Translations under genes and position numbers: made by a program
Assembly (NCBI GenBank): GCA_003859965.1
Contig: RQYR01000007.1
Span: 1 to 64,000, forward strand
DNA length: 64,000 nucleotides
Direction of reading: 5' to 3'
From: Comamonadaceae bacterium OH2545_COT-014
Lineage (GTDB): Bacteria; Pseudomonadota; Gammaproteobacteria; Burkholderiales; Burkholderiaceae_C
Shown here: one piece after another, positions 26,288-35,611 of the stretch
Position numbering within the stretch: the stretch's first letter is position 1
Layout: every line of letters starts with the position of its first letter
Notes under the pieces: model-generated
What the model saw: the letters and a program-made list of their open reading frames with translations, nothing else
The model's database searches: none
What the model was told of the DNA's origin: nothing

Positions 26288-26617
26288 ATGAACTTGACGA
26301 TCAGCGGACACCATCTGGAGGTCACGCCCGCCCTGCGCAGCTACGTCACGGGCAAGCTTGACCGGATCACCCGCCACTTTGATCAGGTGGTGGACGTGAA
26401 GGTGCTTCTGACGGTTGACAACAAGAAGGAAAAAGACAAACGCCAACGCGCTGAATGCAACATCCACGTCAAGGGCAGCGACCTGTTTGCAGAGAGCGCG
26501 CACGAAGACCTGTACGCCGCCGTGGACGAGCTGATGGACAAGCTCGACCGCCAGGTCGTCAAACACAAGGACAAGCTGCAAAACCACGATCGCGCGGCTG
26601 CCAAGCATTTGATGTAA
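26288..26617 (+). CDS. hpf: Ribosome hibernation promoting factor, short form
   Basis: 109 residues, [20 protein letters not shown], with AGGAGG about 7 bases upstream. The sequence covers one S30AE/YfiA domain ([50 protein letters not shown]). It binds the 30S decoding site and inactivates ribosomes in stationary phase. In related bacteria it lies after rpoN and before ptsN; here rpoN is not adjacent and corA is divergent instead. Confidence 0.95.
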   Translation: MNLTISGHHLEVTPALRSYVTGKLDRITRHFDQVVDVKVLLTVDNKKEKDKRQRAECNIHVKGSDLFAESAHEDLYAAVDELMDKLDRQVVKHKDKLQNHDRAAAKHLM

Positions 26618-26670
26618 ATTCGGGGCTACCGAAGCAACAACAACGAGCGAAGACTGTAGACTCCAATTGA

Positions 26671-26703
26671 GCCGCGCCGGGCGTTCCGGGCGGCTTTCTT
26701 TTT
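26671..26703 (+). terminator. Rho-independent terminator after hpf
   Basis: GCCGCGCCGG pairs with CCGGGCGGC around GCGTT and runs into TTTCTTTTT. It lies 54 bases after hpf, so ptsN-hprK may need their own promoter; a TAGAAT at 26771 could be a -10 box. Confidence 0.75.
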
Positions 26704-26790
26704 GTGCCGCGCGGGGCAGTTGCAGGCCCGTTGCAGGCTCTGGCTGGCGGCTTTGATGCGCCCCAGGCTCTAGAATCCGCCGCGAAACCT

Positions 26791-27264
26791 ATGAACCGAC
26801 TTGCCTCCATTCTTCCTGCCTCGCAGGTGCTCGTAGGCACCGATGCCACGAGCAAGAAGCGCGCCTTTGAGGAAGCGGGCCTGCTGTTCGAGAGCCTGCA
26901 TGGCCTTTCTCGCGCCCTCATTACCGACAGTTTGTTTGCCCGCGAACGCCTGGGCTCCACCGGACTGGGCCACGGCGTGGCCATTCCGCACGGCCGCATC
27001 AAGGGACTGAAAGCGCCCATGGCCGCCGTGCTGCAGCTGGCGCAGCCCATCGGTTTCGATGCCCCGGACGAACAGCCCGTGGTGCTGCTCATCTTCCTGC
27101 TCGTGCCGGAAGCAGCCACGCAAAAGCACCTGGAAATCCTGTCCGAAATTGCCGAGCTGCTGAGCGACGCCGCCTTGCGCGAAAAAATCAAGACCGCCAC
27201 CAGCGCCGAAGAGCTGCACAGCCTGATCGCCAGCTGGCAGTCATCCGCCCCGCCCGCCGCCTGA
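26791..27264 (+). CDS. ptsN: PTS IIA-like nitrogen regulatory protein PtsN
   Basis: 157 residues. The phosphorylated histidine is in GVAIPHGR (His67), the hallmark of EIIA-fructose/Ntr proteins. It takes phosphate from NPr and regulates potassium, nitrogen and phosphate systems rather than sugar uptake. Followed by hprK 35 bases downstream, the usual order in betaproteobacteria. Confidence 0.95.
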   Translation: MNRLASILPASQVLVGTDATSKKRAFEEAGLLFESLHGLSRALITDSLFARERLGSTGLGHGVAIPHGRIKGLKAPMAAVLQLAQPIGFDAPDEQPVVLLIFLLVPEAATQKHLEILSEIAELLSDAALREKIKTATSAEELHSLIASWQSSAPPAA

Positions 27265-27299
27265 GCCGGCCCGTGAGCTGACAGACGCCGGAGCGCCGC

Positions 27300-28256
27300 G
27301 TGAAGCCTACCGCCATCAGCGCCGATGTTCTGTTTGAAGACCACCGCGCCAGCCTGCGCTGGCAGTGGATCGCCGGCCTGGGCGCGCCCGAGCGGCGTTT
27401 CGACGAAGAAGCCGTGCGCGAGGCGCGCTCCGGCGCCGATCTGGTCGGGCACCTGAACTACATCCACCCCTATCGCGTGCAGATTCTGGGCGCGCGCGAG
27501 ATCACCTACATCACCAGCGGCACCGAGCAAGACTGCGCGCGCCGCGTGGCGCGCATCGTCACGCTGGAGCCGCCCGTGCTGGTGCTGTGCGAGGGCCAGG
27601 CCGCGCCGGAGGCGCTGGTGTCCATGTGCGAGCGTGCGCAAATCCCGCTTTTCGCCACCACCGAACCGGCCGGCTTCGTCATCGACGTGCTGCGCGCCTA
27701 TTTGTCCAAGCACTTCGCCGACCGCACCACCATGCACGGCGTGTTCATGGACATTCTGGGCCTGGGCGTGCTCATCACCGGCGAATCGGGCCTGGGCAAG
27801 AGCGAACTGGGGCTGGAGCTGATCTCGCGCGGCAACGGGCTGGTGGCCGATGACGCGGTGGATCTGTACCGCATCAACGAAACCACCATCGAAGGCCGCT
27901 GCCCCGAACTGTTGCAAAACCTGCTGGAAGTGCGCGGCATCGGCCTGCTGGACATTCGCGCCATCTTCGGTGAATCGGCCGTGCGCAGGCGCATGCGCCT
28001 GCGCTTCATCGTCCACCTGGTGCGCAAGGAAACGCTGGAGCGCGATTACGAGCGCCTGCCCTACGAACCGCTCACGCAAGAGGTGCTGGGCGTACCCATC
28101 CAGAAAGCGCTGATTCCCGTGGTGGCGGGCCGCAACATCGCCGTGCTGGTGGAAGCGGCGGTTCGCAACGCCATCTTGCAATTGCGGGGCGTGGACACCT
28201 ACCAGGAATTCGTTGAACGCCACCGGCGCGCCATGGCGCAGGACGCGGACGCTTGA
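27300..28256 (+). CDS. hprK: HPr kinase/phosphorylase
   Basis: 318 residues from a GTG start at 27300. The Walker A motif GESGLGKS is at 161-168, followed by the HprK signature [20 protein letters not shown]. It phosphorylates a serine in HPr/NPr and can reverse this. It sits with ptsN as in other Comamonadaceae. Confidence 0.93.
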   Translation: MKPTAISADVLFEDHRASLRWQWIAGLGAPERRFDEEAVREARSGADLVGHLNYIHPYRVQILGAREITYITSGTEQDCARRVARIVTLEPPVLVLCEGQAAPEALVSMCERAQIPLFATTEPAGFVIDVLRAYLSKHFADRTTMHGVFMDILGLGVLITGESGLGKSELGLELISRGNGLVADDAVDLYRINETTIEGRCPELLQNLLEVRGIGLLDIRAIFGESAVRRRMRLRFIVHLVRKETLERDYERLPYEPLTQEVLGVPIQKALIPVVAGRNIAVLVEAAVRNAILQLRGVDTYQEFVERHRRAMAQDADA

Positions 28257-28413
28257 CCCCCATGGCAACACGGCGGCCAGGCGCATGCTGAACTTTCTGG
28301 CATGCCATGGCGCGGCCAGGGCGCACCAGTATTGCCCTAGCCGCTATCAAAAATGATGTTGGGTTTTAAGGCACACCACCACTTCCTCCTCGCCCGCACG
28401 GATTCGCGCCCCC

Positions 28414-29787
28414 ATGCTCTCGCACCTGCTCACGGCTTTGATCTGGCTGCTGCCCGCTGTGGCTGGCGGCTGGCTGGATGGCTGGCGCGGCGCACTGCTC
28501 GGCACCGTGGCGGCAACGGCCGGGGCTTGGAGCCTGCACGCCTGGCGCGGCCGGCAGGTGCTGCGCTGGCTCCGGCATGGCCCTGCTGAAACGCCCCCGC
28601 CCGCGCTGCGCGGCCTGTGGGGCAACGTGCTCTACCACGCCCAGCGCGCCTTGCGCGCACGCCAGCATGAGGCCGATGCCCGTGCGCAGCAGCTCCAGGC
28701 GTTTATGGCGGCGCTGCAAGCCTCCCCCAACGGCTTGGTGCTGCTGGATGCCGAAGGCCGCATTGAATGGTGCAACAACACGGCGGCCGCGCATTTCGGT
28801 TTCGACGCCCAGCGCGACCGGCTCCAGCACATCGGCAACCTGGTGCGCGACCCGGCCTTTGCCGCCTACTACGCCGCGCAGGCCCATGGCGCCAGCCCGG
28901 CCCCGGGCCGCCCGAATGACGGCCTGGTGCTCACCGGGCACGCCACCCACGCCGCCCCCCCCCTCCAGCTGGCCGTGCAATTGCACCCCTATGGCGAAGG
29001 GCGACGCCTGCTGCTCTCGCGCGATGTCACCGCGCTGGCCCAGGCAGAAGCCATGCGGCGCGATTTCGTCGCCAATGTCTCCCACGAAATCCGCACCCCG
29101 CTGACCGTGCTGGCCGGCTTCATTGAAACCATGCAAACCCTGCCGCTGGACGACGCCGAACGCCAAAGCTATCTCGGCCTGATGGAAGCACAGTCCCGCC
29201 GGATGCAGGCGCTGGTGGCGGACTTGCTCACCCTCTCCCGCCTGGAAGGCAGTCCCTTGCCCAGCGGCAGCGAGCCGGTGGACCCCGGCGAGCTTTTGCA
29301 CGCCTGCGAAACCGAGGCCCGGAGCCTGTCGGCCATGCTGTGCGCGCAGACTCCGGCGCCTCATGCATTGCATGTGGCAGCCGCGCCCGGCTTCATGCTC
29401 ACGGGCTCGGCCGCGGAGCTGCGCAGCGCCATGTCCAACCTGGTCATCAACGCCGTGCGCTACACGCCTGCGGGCGGGCGGATTGACGTGGCCTGGCAGC
29501 GCCTGCCCGATGGCAGCGCCGAATTCGCCGTCACCGACACCGGCCCCGGCATTGCCCCCGAACACTTGCCCCGCCTGTCGGAACGCTTTTACCGCGTGGA
29601 CCGCAGCCGCGCCCGCGAATCGGGCGGCACCGGCCTGGGGCTAGCCATCGCCAAGCACGTCGCCCAGCGCCACGGCGGCGAACTGCGCATCCGCAGCGAA
29701 CTGGGCCGCGGCTCACGCTTTGCCCTGGTGCTGCCCCCATGCCGCATACACGAGGCTGCGGCCTTTTCACGCTCGCGGCAAGCGTGA
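28414..29787 (+). CDS. phoR: Phosphate-regulon sensor histidine kinase PhoR-like
   Basis: 457 residues. Two N-terminal membrane segments (about 5-42) precede a PAS domain (about 95-205, ASPNGLVLLDAEGRIEWCN), then the dimerisation/phosphoacceptor domain with His224 in NVSHEIRTPLTVLAGFIETM, and an ATPase domain (VINAVRYTPAGG, DTGPGIAPEHLPRLSERFYRVD, GGTGLGLAIAKH). The order and sequence fit PhoR, which senses phosphate supply through the Pst system. No phoB response regulator is next to it: hprK is 157 bases upstream. That gap contains a fragment of AT-rich repeat near 28349. Confidence 0.85.
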   Translation: MLSHLLTALIWLLPAVAGGWLDGWRGALLGTVAATAGAWSLHAWRGRQVLRWLRHGPAETPPPALRGLWGNVLYHAQRALRARQHEADARAQQLQAFMAALQASPNGLVLLDAEGRIEWCNNTAAAHFGFDAQRDRLQHIGNLVRDPAFAAYYAAQAHGASPAPGRPNDGLVLTGHATHAAPPLQLAVQLHPYGEGRRLLLSRDVTALAQAEAMRRDFVANVSHEIRTPLTVLAGFIETMQTLPLDDAERQSYLGLMEAQSRRMQALVADLLTLSRLEGSPLPSGSEPVDPGELLHACETEARSLSAMLCAQTPAPHALHVAAAPGFMLTGSAAELRSAMSNLVINAVRYTPAGGRIDVAWQRLPDGSAEFAVTDTGPGIAPEHLPRLSERFYRVDRSRARESGGTGLGLAIAKHVAQRHGGELRIRSELGRGSRFALVLPPCRIHEAAAFSRSRQA

Positions 29788-29844
29788 AAAGGCCGCCGGG
29801 GCTGGCCTGGCGCAGAGGCCCAAAACCGGCACTGATGCATTGGC

Positions 29845-29891
29845 ACGCTCAGGCTGTAGATACGGCCTCGGATGCTATCGTTTTTGATTTT
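29845..29891. repeat. AT-rich interspersed repeat at the uracil-DNA glycosylase 3' end
   Basis: Contains CTCAGGCTGTAGATACGGCC and GATGCTATCGTTTTTGATTTT, the CAGGC...TACGGCC and GCTATC...TTTTT arms seen also at 35543, 43743 and 54198. It overlaps the stop codon region of the glycosylase gene. Confidence 0.5.
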
Positions 29892-30828
29892 CCGGGGCGA
29901 CACTGGCCGCCCGCAAGTGGCTGTTCATGATCTCGCGCGCCAGGCACAGGTCTTGCCAGGCCTTGGCCTTGTCGGGCAGGTTGCGCAGCAGGTAGGCGGG
30001 GTGGTAGGTCACGATGACGGGCACGCCGGCGTACTGGTGCACGCGGCCGCGCAGGCGGCCAATGGGCTCGGTGGTTTGCAGCAGCGACTGCACGGCAAAG
30101 CGGCCCATGGCCAGGATCACGCGCGGCTGCACCAGCGCCACCTGGCGGCGCAGATAAGGCTCGCACTGGGCCACTTCTTCAGGCTGCGGGTTGCGGTTGC
30201 CGGGCGGGCGGCACTTGAGCACGTTGGCAATGTAGACGGGCTGCGGTTCGGCGCTGGCACCGGCGGCGCCGGCCGGCGCTGGCGCGTGGCGTGACAGGCC
30301 GGTGGCGGCGAGCATGGCGTCCAGCAGCTTGCCGGCCTGGCCGACGAAGGGCTGGCCTTGCCGGTCTTCCTGCTCGCCCGGGGCTTCGCCAATGACCATC
30401 CAGTCGGCCTGCCGGGCGCCCACGCCAAACACGGTGTGGCGGCGCTTTTCGCACAGGCCGCAGGCGTGGCAGTCGGCCACGGCGGCTTCCAGCGCGGGCC
30501 AGTCCATGGTGTCAACCCCGGCCGGGCGGGGGGCGCGAACGGGTGGTTCCGGGGTCGGCGGCGGTGACGGCAGGGCGGCCTTGGCTGGCGAGGCCGGTGG
30601 CGCTTGGCGGGGCGGGGCGGGCAAGGGCGCGGGCGCCGGGGCCGGATGCGCGGCAGGCGCCGCGAGGGGATGCGCCTCCAGCCGGGCCGCCGCCGGGGCC
30701 TGTGGCGCAGGCGCCGACGTACCGGCCGGGGAGCGCGCCAGTGGCCGGGCGGGCGCGGGCGGGCGCGCCCAAAGGCGCACGCCCATTTCGGCCAGCATGG
30801 CGCGCTGGCGGTCGTCCAGGTGGTTCAT
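29875..30828 (-). CDS. Uracil-DNA glycosylase, family 4 (iron-sulfur)
   Basis: 317 residues. Residues about 20-108 are a Pro/Ala-rich low-complexity linker; the catalytic domain follows with CHACGLCEKR (iron-sulfur cysteines), GEAPGEQEDRQGQPFVGQAG (active site), NVLKCRPPGNRNP, and the C-terminal TYHPAYLLRN. It removes uracil from DNA at the start of base-excision repair. tsaB, rimI and this gene run in the same direction, but a long repeat (copy C) is inserted 12 bases before its start. The last residues overlap an AT-rich repeat. Confidence 0.9.
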   Translation of the reverse strand: MNHLDDRQRAMLAEMGVRLWARPPAPARPLARSPAGTSAPAPQAPAAARLEAHPLAAPAAHPAPAPAPLPAPPRQAPPASPAKAALPSPPPTPEPPVRAPRPAGVDTMDWPALEAAVADCHACGLCEKRRHTVFGVGARQADWMVIGEAPGEQEDRQGQPFVGQAGKLLDAMLAATGLSRHAPAPAGAAGASAEPQPVYIANVLKCRPPGNRNPQPEEVAQCEPYLRRQVALVQPRVILAMGRFAVQSLLQTTEPIGRLRGRVHQYAGVPVIVTYHPAYLLRNLPDKAKAWQDLCLAREIMNSHLRAASVAPENQKR

Positions 30829-30840
30829 GCGGCCGCCCTC

Positions 30841-31028
30841 AGAACCTGTTCAAGGTTTCGCCGTGCGTGGGCAACCAGCGGTTGGGGAAGGGATGCAAGG
30901 CGCTTGCCTCTTGCACGCATCACGCCGCCAATGGCCCGCAATTTCCGTGTGATTGGCCAGTTTGGCAGCGCCGCAGACCGCCCCCATCTGCTGGAGTGCC
31001 CGCTGGGCAGGCACTTTGAACAGGTTCT
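30841..31028. repeat. Long interspersed repeat, copy C
   Basis: 188 bp bounded by the clean terminal inverted repeats AGAACCTGTTCAA and TTGAACAGGTTCT. Conserved blocks are AGCGGTTGGGGAAGGGATGC and GCGCCGCAGACCGCCCCCAT. It sits between rimI and the glycosylase gene. The rest of the gap (31029-31249) is GC-rich and holds nothing I can identify. Confidence 0.9.
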
Positions 31029-31249
31029 CACAGCCGGTTCAACACCTGGGCAGCCTGGGCGCGGGCAGGCCGCGGGCGGATGCGGGGCGGCCTGCAAGGC
31101 GCCAGGCCACGCGGCAAGCCGCCCGGGCCGGCGCGGGTTCTGACGCAGGCGGCGAAGCAACGTTGAATCCGTTGGCAGGGCCGGGCGCGTGCGCAGCGCT
31201 GGCCGGGTGGGCGCGGCGTGAGGCAGGGGCAAAGCGCGGGCGGCCATGG

Positions 31250-31735
31250 TTACAGGGGCAGGCGCATGACCACGGCGTCTTCGCGCTGGCCATGTGCGGC
31301 CGGGTAGTAGCCGGGGCGCACGGCCACGCGGGTGAAGCCCTGCCGGGTGTACACGTGCAGCGCGCGGGCGTTGCTGGCGCGCACTTCCAGCCACACGCAG
31401 GCTGCGCCCCGGGCGCGCGCCCACAGGGCCAGCGCGTCCAGCAGCAGGCGGGCGCAGCCCTGGCGCTGCCAGGCGGGGGCCACGGTGAGGTTGAGCAAAT
31501 GCGCTTCTTCCACCCCCGGCATGGCGACAAAGTAGCCCAGCAGCGCCGGGCCAGCCACCAGGCACTGCACGGCGTAGCCAGCGGCCAGGGCGTCGGTGAA
31601 GTGGCCGCGCGTCCAGGGGTGGGCGTGGGCGCTTTGCTCCACGGCCAGCAAGGCGTCCATCCAGGCGGGGCCCAGGGGTTCCAGGCGTGCCTCGGGGAAG
31701 TCGGTGGGGGTAGAAGCGGGGGCGGGGGCTTGCAT
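31250..31735 (-). CDS. rimI: Ribosomal protein S18 alanine N-acetyltransferase RimI-like
   Basis: 161 residues, a single GNAT domain: HLLNLTVAPAWQRQGCARLLL (acetyl-CoA-binding motif A) and WLEVRASNARALHVYTRQGF. It follows tsaB by 15 bases, the usual pairing. RimI acetylates the N-terminus of ribosomal protein S18; in bacteria it may also modify other proteins. Confidence 0.88.
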   Translation of the reverse strand: MQAPAPASTPTDFPEARLEPLGPAWMDALLAVEQSAHAHPWTRGHFTDALAAGYAVQCLVAGPALLGYFVAMPGVEEAHLLNLTVAPAWQRQGCARLLLDALALWARARGAACVWLEVRASNARALHVYTRQGFTRVAVRPGYYPAAHGQREDAVVMRLPL

Positions 31736-31750
31736 GCGCGCGTGGCGTGG

Positions 31751-32461
31751 TCAGGCGCGGGCGCCGGCTTTGGCGGCCAAGCGTTCGGCGGTGGTTTGCG
31801 CCACTTTATCGCGGATGTACAGCGGCAGCGCTTCGTCAGCCGGTACGGCTTGGCCGGCAGCCAGCCGGGCCGGGGCCAGTGCCAGCAAGGCGGTGGCGGC
31901 GGGCTGGGCGGGCAGGCGCGGCCAGGCAGCCCATTGCGGCGGCAGGCGCGGGCCAAAGGCATCCAAGCCGTGGCCAGCCAAGGCCCAGGGCGCGGGTGTG
32001 CCGGCGGGCACGCTCAGGGCTTCGGGCGGGGTGACGACAGGGGGTGCCCCGGCTGTCCAGCCCGTGCCGGCTTGCCAGACAAAGGGGGCGGCGTAGACCT
32101 CGCCCATGCGGGCGTCCAGCAGGGCCAGCACGCGGGTGGCGCCGTGGCGCTGGCGCGCGTCTTCGGCCACGGCGAGCAGGGTGTCCAGCGGCAGCACAGG
32201 CACGCCCGCGCCCCAGGCCAGCCCTTGCGCCACGGCGCAGGCGGTGCGCAAGCCGGTGAAGGCGCCGGGGCCACGGCCAAAGACGATGGCGTGGAGCGCC
32301 TGCACGCTCAGGCCCGCCTCGGCCAGCAGGCGCAGCGCGGCCGGCACCAGCGTGGCCGACGCCTGCGCGCCGCCTGCGCCCGTGTGAGTGAGCACATGCT
32401 CGCCCTGCTGAACGGCAAGGGAAAGCGTTTCGGTGCTGGTGTCGAAAGCCAGAAGGTTCAT
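31751..32461 (-). CDS. tsaB: tRNA threonylcarbamoyladenosine biosynthesis protein TsaB
   Basis: 236 residues from the ATG at 32461. The start MNLLAFDTSTETLSLAV and GRGPGAFTGLRTACAVAQGLA are the TsaB hallmarks of the ASKHA fold. TsaB forms a complex with TsaD and TsaE to make the t6A modification at position 37 of tRNAs reading ANN codons. The gap of 273 bases to the divergent dacB gene has no feature I recognise. Confidence 0.93.
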   Translation of the reverse strand: MNLLAFDTSTETLSLAVQQGEHVLTHTGAGGAQASATLVPAALRLLAEAGLSVQALHAIVFGRGPGAFTGLRTACAVAQGLAWGAGVPVLPLDTLLAVAEDARQRHGATRVLALLDARMGEVYAAPFVWQAGTGWTAGAPPVVTPPEALSVPAGTPAPWALAGHGLDAFGPRLPPQWAAWPRLPAQPAATALLALAPARLAAGQAVPADEALPLYIRDKVAQTTAERLAAKAGARA

Positions 32462-32734
32462 GACGCAGGCAGTAAAGCAGGCCGGTCGCGCCCGTGGGGC
32501 GCGGGGTTCTCGTGGGGCGGGTGGCTGGCGCAGCGCAGGGCGCAACGCCATGGGCGCGTGGCCGGAGATTATCCGCGCGCACAGCGCACATTGCAGCCGT
32601 GCAGGGTGGCACAGGGCACTGTTGGGCCGCGCGCGGCGGACTTGTCCCGTTGAGCCCCAAAGGGGCCATGACGGCGCCACCAGCACGGCGCGCAGGGCCA
32701 TTCAGAGGATGGAAACACTCTAGACTCGCGCCCC

Positions 32735-34249
32735 ATGTCCATTGCTTCCCCGATGATGCGCGCGGCCTCGCTGGCGCTGTGGCTGGCCGCTGGCGTGGCG
32801 CAGGCGCAAGACGCGGCGCTGCCGCCCGCAGTGGCCGAGGCGCTGGCGCGGGCCGACGTGCCCGCGCACGCCGCCGCCATGCTGGTGGTGCCGCTGGCGC
32901 CGCCGCCCGGCACGGTGAGCCGCGTGCCCGAGCCGGTCAACCCCAGCGGCGATGCCAACGCCCAGCCCGCGCCGCAGCCGCCCCTGCGCCCGCGCCTGTC
33001 GTGGCGGGCCGATGCAGCCATGAACCCGGCCTCGGTCATGAAGCTAGTGACCACTTACGCCGGGCTGGACTTGCTGGGGCCGGGCTACTTCTGGAAAACG
33101 CGCGTGTACACGCAGGGCTACGTGAAAGGCGGCGTGCTGCACGGCAACCTGCTGATTCAGGGCAGCGGCGACCCCAAGCTGGTGCTGGAGCGCCTGCACG
33201 ACCTGTTGCTGGCCGTGCAGGAAAAGGGCGTGCGCGAGATCAACGGCGACATCCTGCTGGACAACAGCATCTTCCGCCTGCCCGCGCACGACCCCGCTGC
33301 TTTTGACGCCGAGCCCCTGCGCCCCTACAACGTGGCGCCCGACGGGCTGCTGGTCAACTTCAAGGCGCTCATCTTCAAGTTCACGCCCGACCCGGACGGC
33401 CGCCGCGTCTGGGTCAGCAGCGAGCCGCCCATCAGCGGCGTGGACATGCCGGCCGAAGTGCCTGCCGCCCCCGGCGCCTGCGGCGACTGGCGCACCCGCC
33501 TGGCAGCCGATTTCAGCCACCCCGCGCGCGTGGCCTTCGCGGGCCGCTACCCGGCGCGCTGCGGAGAACAGACCTGGGCCGTGGCCTATGCCGACCCGCC
33601 CAGCTACGCCCCGCGCGTGATCGACGCCATGTGGCGCGCCGCCGGCGGCCGCCTGAGCGGGCAAGTCAGGATGCTGCAAGGCAGGGCCAGCGGCGCGCCG
33701 CTGGTCACCGGCCTGTCGCTGCCGCTGGCCAGCATCATTGCCGACATCAACAAATACTCCAACAACGTCATGGCGCAGCAATTGCTGCTCACGCTCTCGG
33801 CCGCGGGCGACGGGCGCGGCAGCTTCGCCGAATCCAAAAACGCCCTGGCGCGCTGGTGGCGCCAGCGTTTCGGCCTGCGCGCCGCGCCCGTGGTGGACAA
33901 CGGCTCCGGCCTGTCGCGCCAGGCGCGCATCAGCGCCGCCTCGCTGGCCGCGCTCTTGCAGCAGGCCGCGCGCGGCCCGCACGCAGCGGTGTTTGAAAAC
34001 TCGCTCAGCATTGCCGGCATTGACGGCACCACGCGCCGCATGTCGTCGCGCAACCCGGCGTCGGAAGTGATTGGCAACGCCCGCCTGAAAACCGGCACCC
34101 TGCGCGACGTGACCGCCATCGCCGGCTACGCCACCGGCCGCAGCGGCCAGCGTTACGCGGTGGTGGGCCTGATCAACCACCCTAACGCCCCCGCCGCCCG
34201 CCCCGCGCTAGACCGGCTGGTGGAATGGGCGGTGCAGGACGGGCCGTAA
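32735..34249 (+). CDS. dacB: D-alanyl-D-alanine carboxypeptidase/endopeptidase (PBP4)
   Basis: 504 residues. A signal peptide (to about VAQAQ, residue 25) is followed by the penicillin-binding domain: SxxK in NPASVMKL (Ser100, Lys103), SxN in NKYSNNVMAQQLL, and KTG in RLKTGTLRDV. The large insertion after the SxxK box is typical of PBP4. It trims D-Ala from peptidoglycan side chains and cuts cross-links in the periplasm. A Pro-rich stretch at about 60-90 is unusual but harmless. Confidence 0.92.
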   Translation: MSIASPMMRAASLALWLAAGVAQAQDAALPPAVAEALARADVPAHAAAMLVVPLAPPPGTVSRVPEPVNPSGDANAQPAPQPPLRPRLSWRADAAMNPASVMKLVTTYAGLDLLGPGYFWKTRVYTQGYVKGGVLHGNLLIQGSGDPKLVLERLHDLLLAVQEKGVREINGDILLDNSIFRLPAHDPAAFDAEPLRPYNVAPDGLLVNFKALIFKFTPDPDGRRVWVSSEPPISGVDMPAEVPAAPGACGDWRTRLAADFSHPARVAFAGRYPARCGEQTWAVAYADPPSYAPRVIDAMWRAAGGRLSGQVRMLQGRASGAPLVTGLSLPLASIIADINKYSNNVMAQQLLLTLSAAGDGRGSFAESKNALARWWRQRFGLRAAPVVDNGSGLSRQARISAASLAALLQQAARGPHAAVFENSLSIAGIDGTTRRMSSRNPASEVIGNARLKTGTLRDVTAIAGYATGRSGQRYAVVGLINHPNAPAARPALDRLVEWAVQDGP

Positions 34250-34413
34250 ACCCGCAAGCGCCTGTTCACGCACCAGGCAGCAAGCCTGCCAACGGGCGCA
34301 ACCAGAACAAGCAGAGCCAAATGGCTTGACGCACAGCCGCTTACGCGGCGAGCCGTTCAAGGCAGCCCTTGCCTTTGAAACCGGCCGCGCGCATTAGCGG
34401 AGCAGGCAGGGCT

Positions 34414-35487
34414 TTAACCTTGGGCGATGTGCGCCGCGATGGCCTGGCCCATGTCGGTGGTGCTGGCCGTACCGCCCAGGTCGGGCGTGCGCGGGCCTTC
34501 GCGCAGCACGGTTTCGATGGCGCGCACGATGGCGTCGTGCGCGGCCTGCTCGCCCAGAAATTGCAGCATGAGCGCGGCCGACCAGATCATGGCCACGGGG
34601 TTGGCGATGCCTTTGCCGTAAATGTCAGGGGCGGAGCCGTGCACGGGCTCGAACAGGCTAGGAAAGCGCCGCTCGGGGTTGAGGTTGGCCGAGGGCGCCA
34701 GGCCAATGGTGCCGGTGCAGGCCGGGCCCAGGTCGCTCAGGATGTCGCCGAACAGGTTGCTGGCCACCACCACGTCAAAGCGCTGGGGCTGGAGCACGAA
34801 GCGCGCGGCCAGGATGTCGATGTGGTGCTTTTCCACCGTCACCTGCGGGTAGTGCTGGTGCATGGCGTCGGCGCGGCCGTCCCACCAGGGCATGCTGATG
34901 GCAATGCCGTTGCTCTTGGTGGCCACGTCGAGCTTGCGGCGCGGGCGGGCGGCGGCCTGCTCGAAGGCGAAGCGCAGCACGCGGTCGGAGCCAAAGGCGC
35001 TCATCACGGTTTCCTGCACCACGATTTCGCGCTCGGTGCCGGCGTACATCACGCCGCCCAAGTTGGTGTATTCGCCTTCGGTGTTTTCGCGCACCACCAG
35101 AAAGTCGATGTCGCCCGCCTTCCTGCCCGCCAATGGGCAGGGCACGCCGTCGAACAGGCGCACGGGGCGCAGGTTGATGTATTGGTCAAACTCGCGACGG
35201 AATTTCAGCAGGCTGCCCCACAGCGAAACGTGGTCGGGCACGGTGGCGGGCCAGCCGACGGCGCCGAACAGGATGGCGTCCATGTCCTGCAATTGCGCCT
35301 TCCAGTCGGGCGGCATCATCTCGCCGTGCTGCTGGTAATAGTCGCAGCTGGCCCAGGCGATGGGGGTGAGCTGCAGGCGGGCGCCAAAGCGGCGCTGCAC
35401 GGCGGCAAGCGCGCGCAGCGCCTCGGGCATCACTTCCTGGCCGATGCCGTCGCCAGGGATGACGGCGATCTGGTGAGCGGTGTTCAT
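34414..35487 (-). CDS. Tartrate dehydrogenase-like (isocitrate/isopropylmalate dehydrogenase family)
   Basis: 357 residues. Starts IAVIPGDGIGQEV and carries ENTEGEY, DVATKSNGIAISMPWWDG, ASNLFGDILSDLGPACTG and FEPVHGSAPDIYGKGIANP, the NAD and Mg-hydroxyacid binding motifs of the beta-decarboxylating dehydrogenases. The spacing and the residues around ENTEGEYTNLGG fit TtuC, tartrate dehydrogenase/decarboxylase, but substrate specificity in this family is hard to read from sequence. It lies alone between dacB and the nucleosidase gene. Confidence 0.82.
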   Translation of the reverse strand: MNTAHQIAVIPGDGIGQEVMPEALRALAAVQRRFGARLQLTPIAWASCDYYQQHGEMMPPDWKAQLQDMDAILFGAVGWPATVPDHVSLWGSLLKFRREFDQYINLRPVRLFDGVPCPLAGRKAGDIDFLVVRENTEGEYTNLGGVMYAGTEREIVVQETVMSAFGSDRVLRFAFEQAAARPRRKLDVATKSNGIAISMPWWDGRADAMHQHYPQVTVEKHHIDILAARFVLQPQRFDVVVASNLFGDILSDLGPACTGTIGLAPSANLNPERRFPSLFEPVHGSAPDIYGKGIANPVAMIWSAALMLQFLGEQAAHDAIVRAIETVLREGPRTPDLGGTASTTDMGQAIAAHIAQG

Positions 35488-35542
35488 GCGGAACGTTCCA
35501 ATGAAGAAAAGGACGGAAAACGCGGGCAGCGCCCGATGATGA

Positions 35543-35611
35543 TGAAAAAGGCCGTTCAGGCCGTATCCACGCCCTGGTCAGCTATTGTTTTGATAGTTAT
35601 TGAAAAAATCG
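35543..35611. repeat. AT-rich interspersed repeat at the nucleosidase 3' end
   Basis: Contains GAAAAAGGCCGTTCAGGCCGTA then GCTATTGTTTTGATAGTTATTG, the same two arms as at 43743 and 54198. It overlaps the last codons and stop of the nucleosidase gene, coding for FFNNYQNNS. Confidence 0.6.

Noticed and set aside
30825-31565. Minus-strand frame across repeat copy C and rimI
   Set aside because: It reads through the repeat and out of frame over rimI; the proper rimI frame has complete GNAT motifs.
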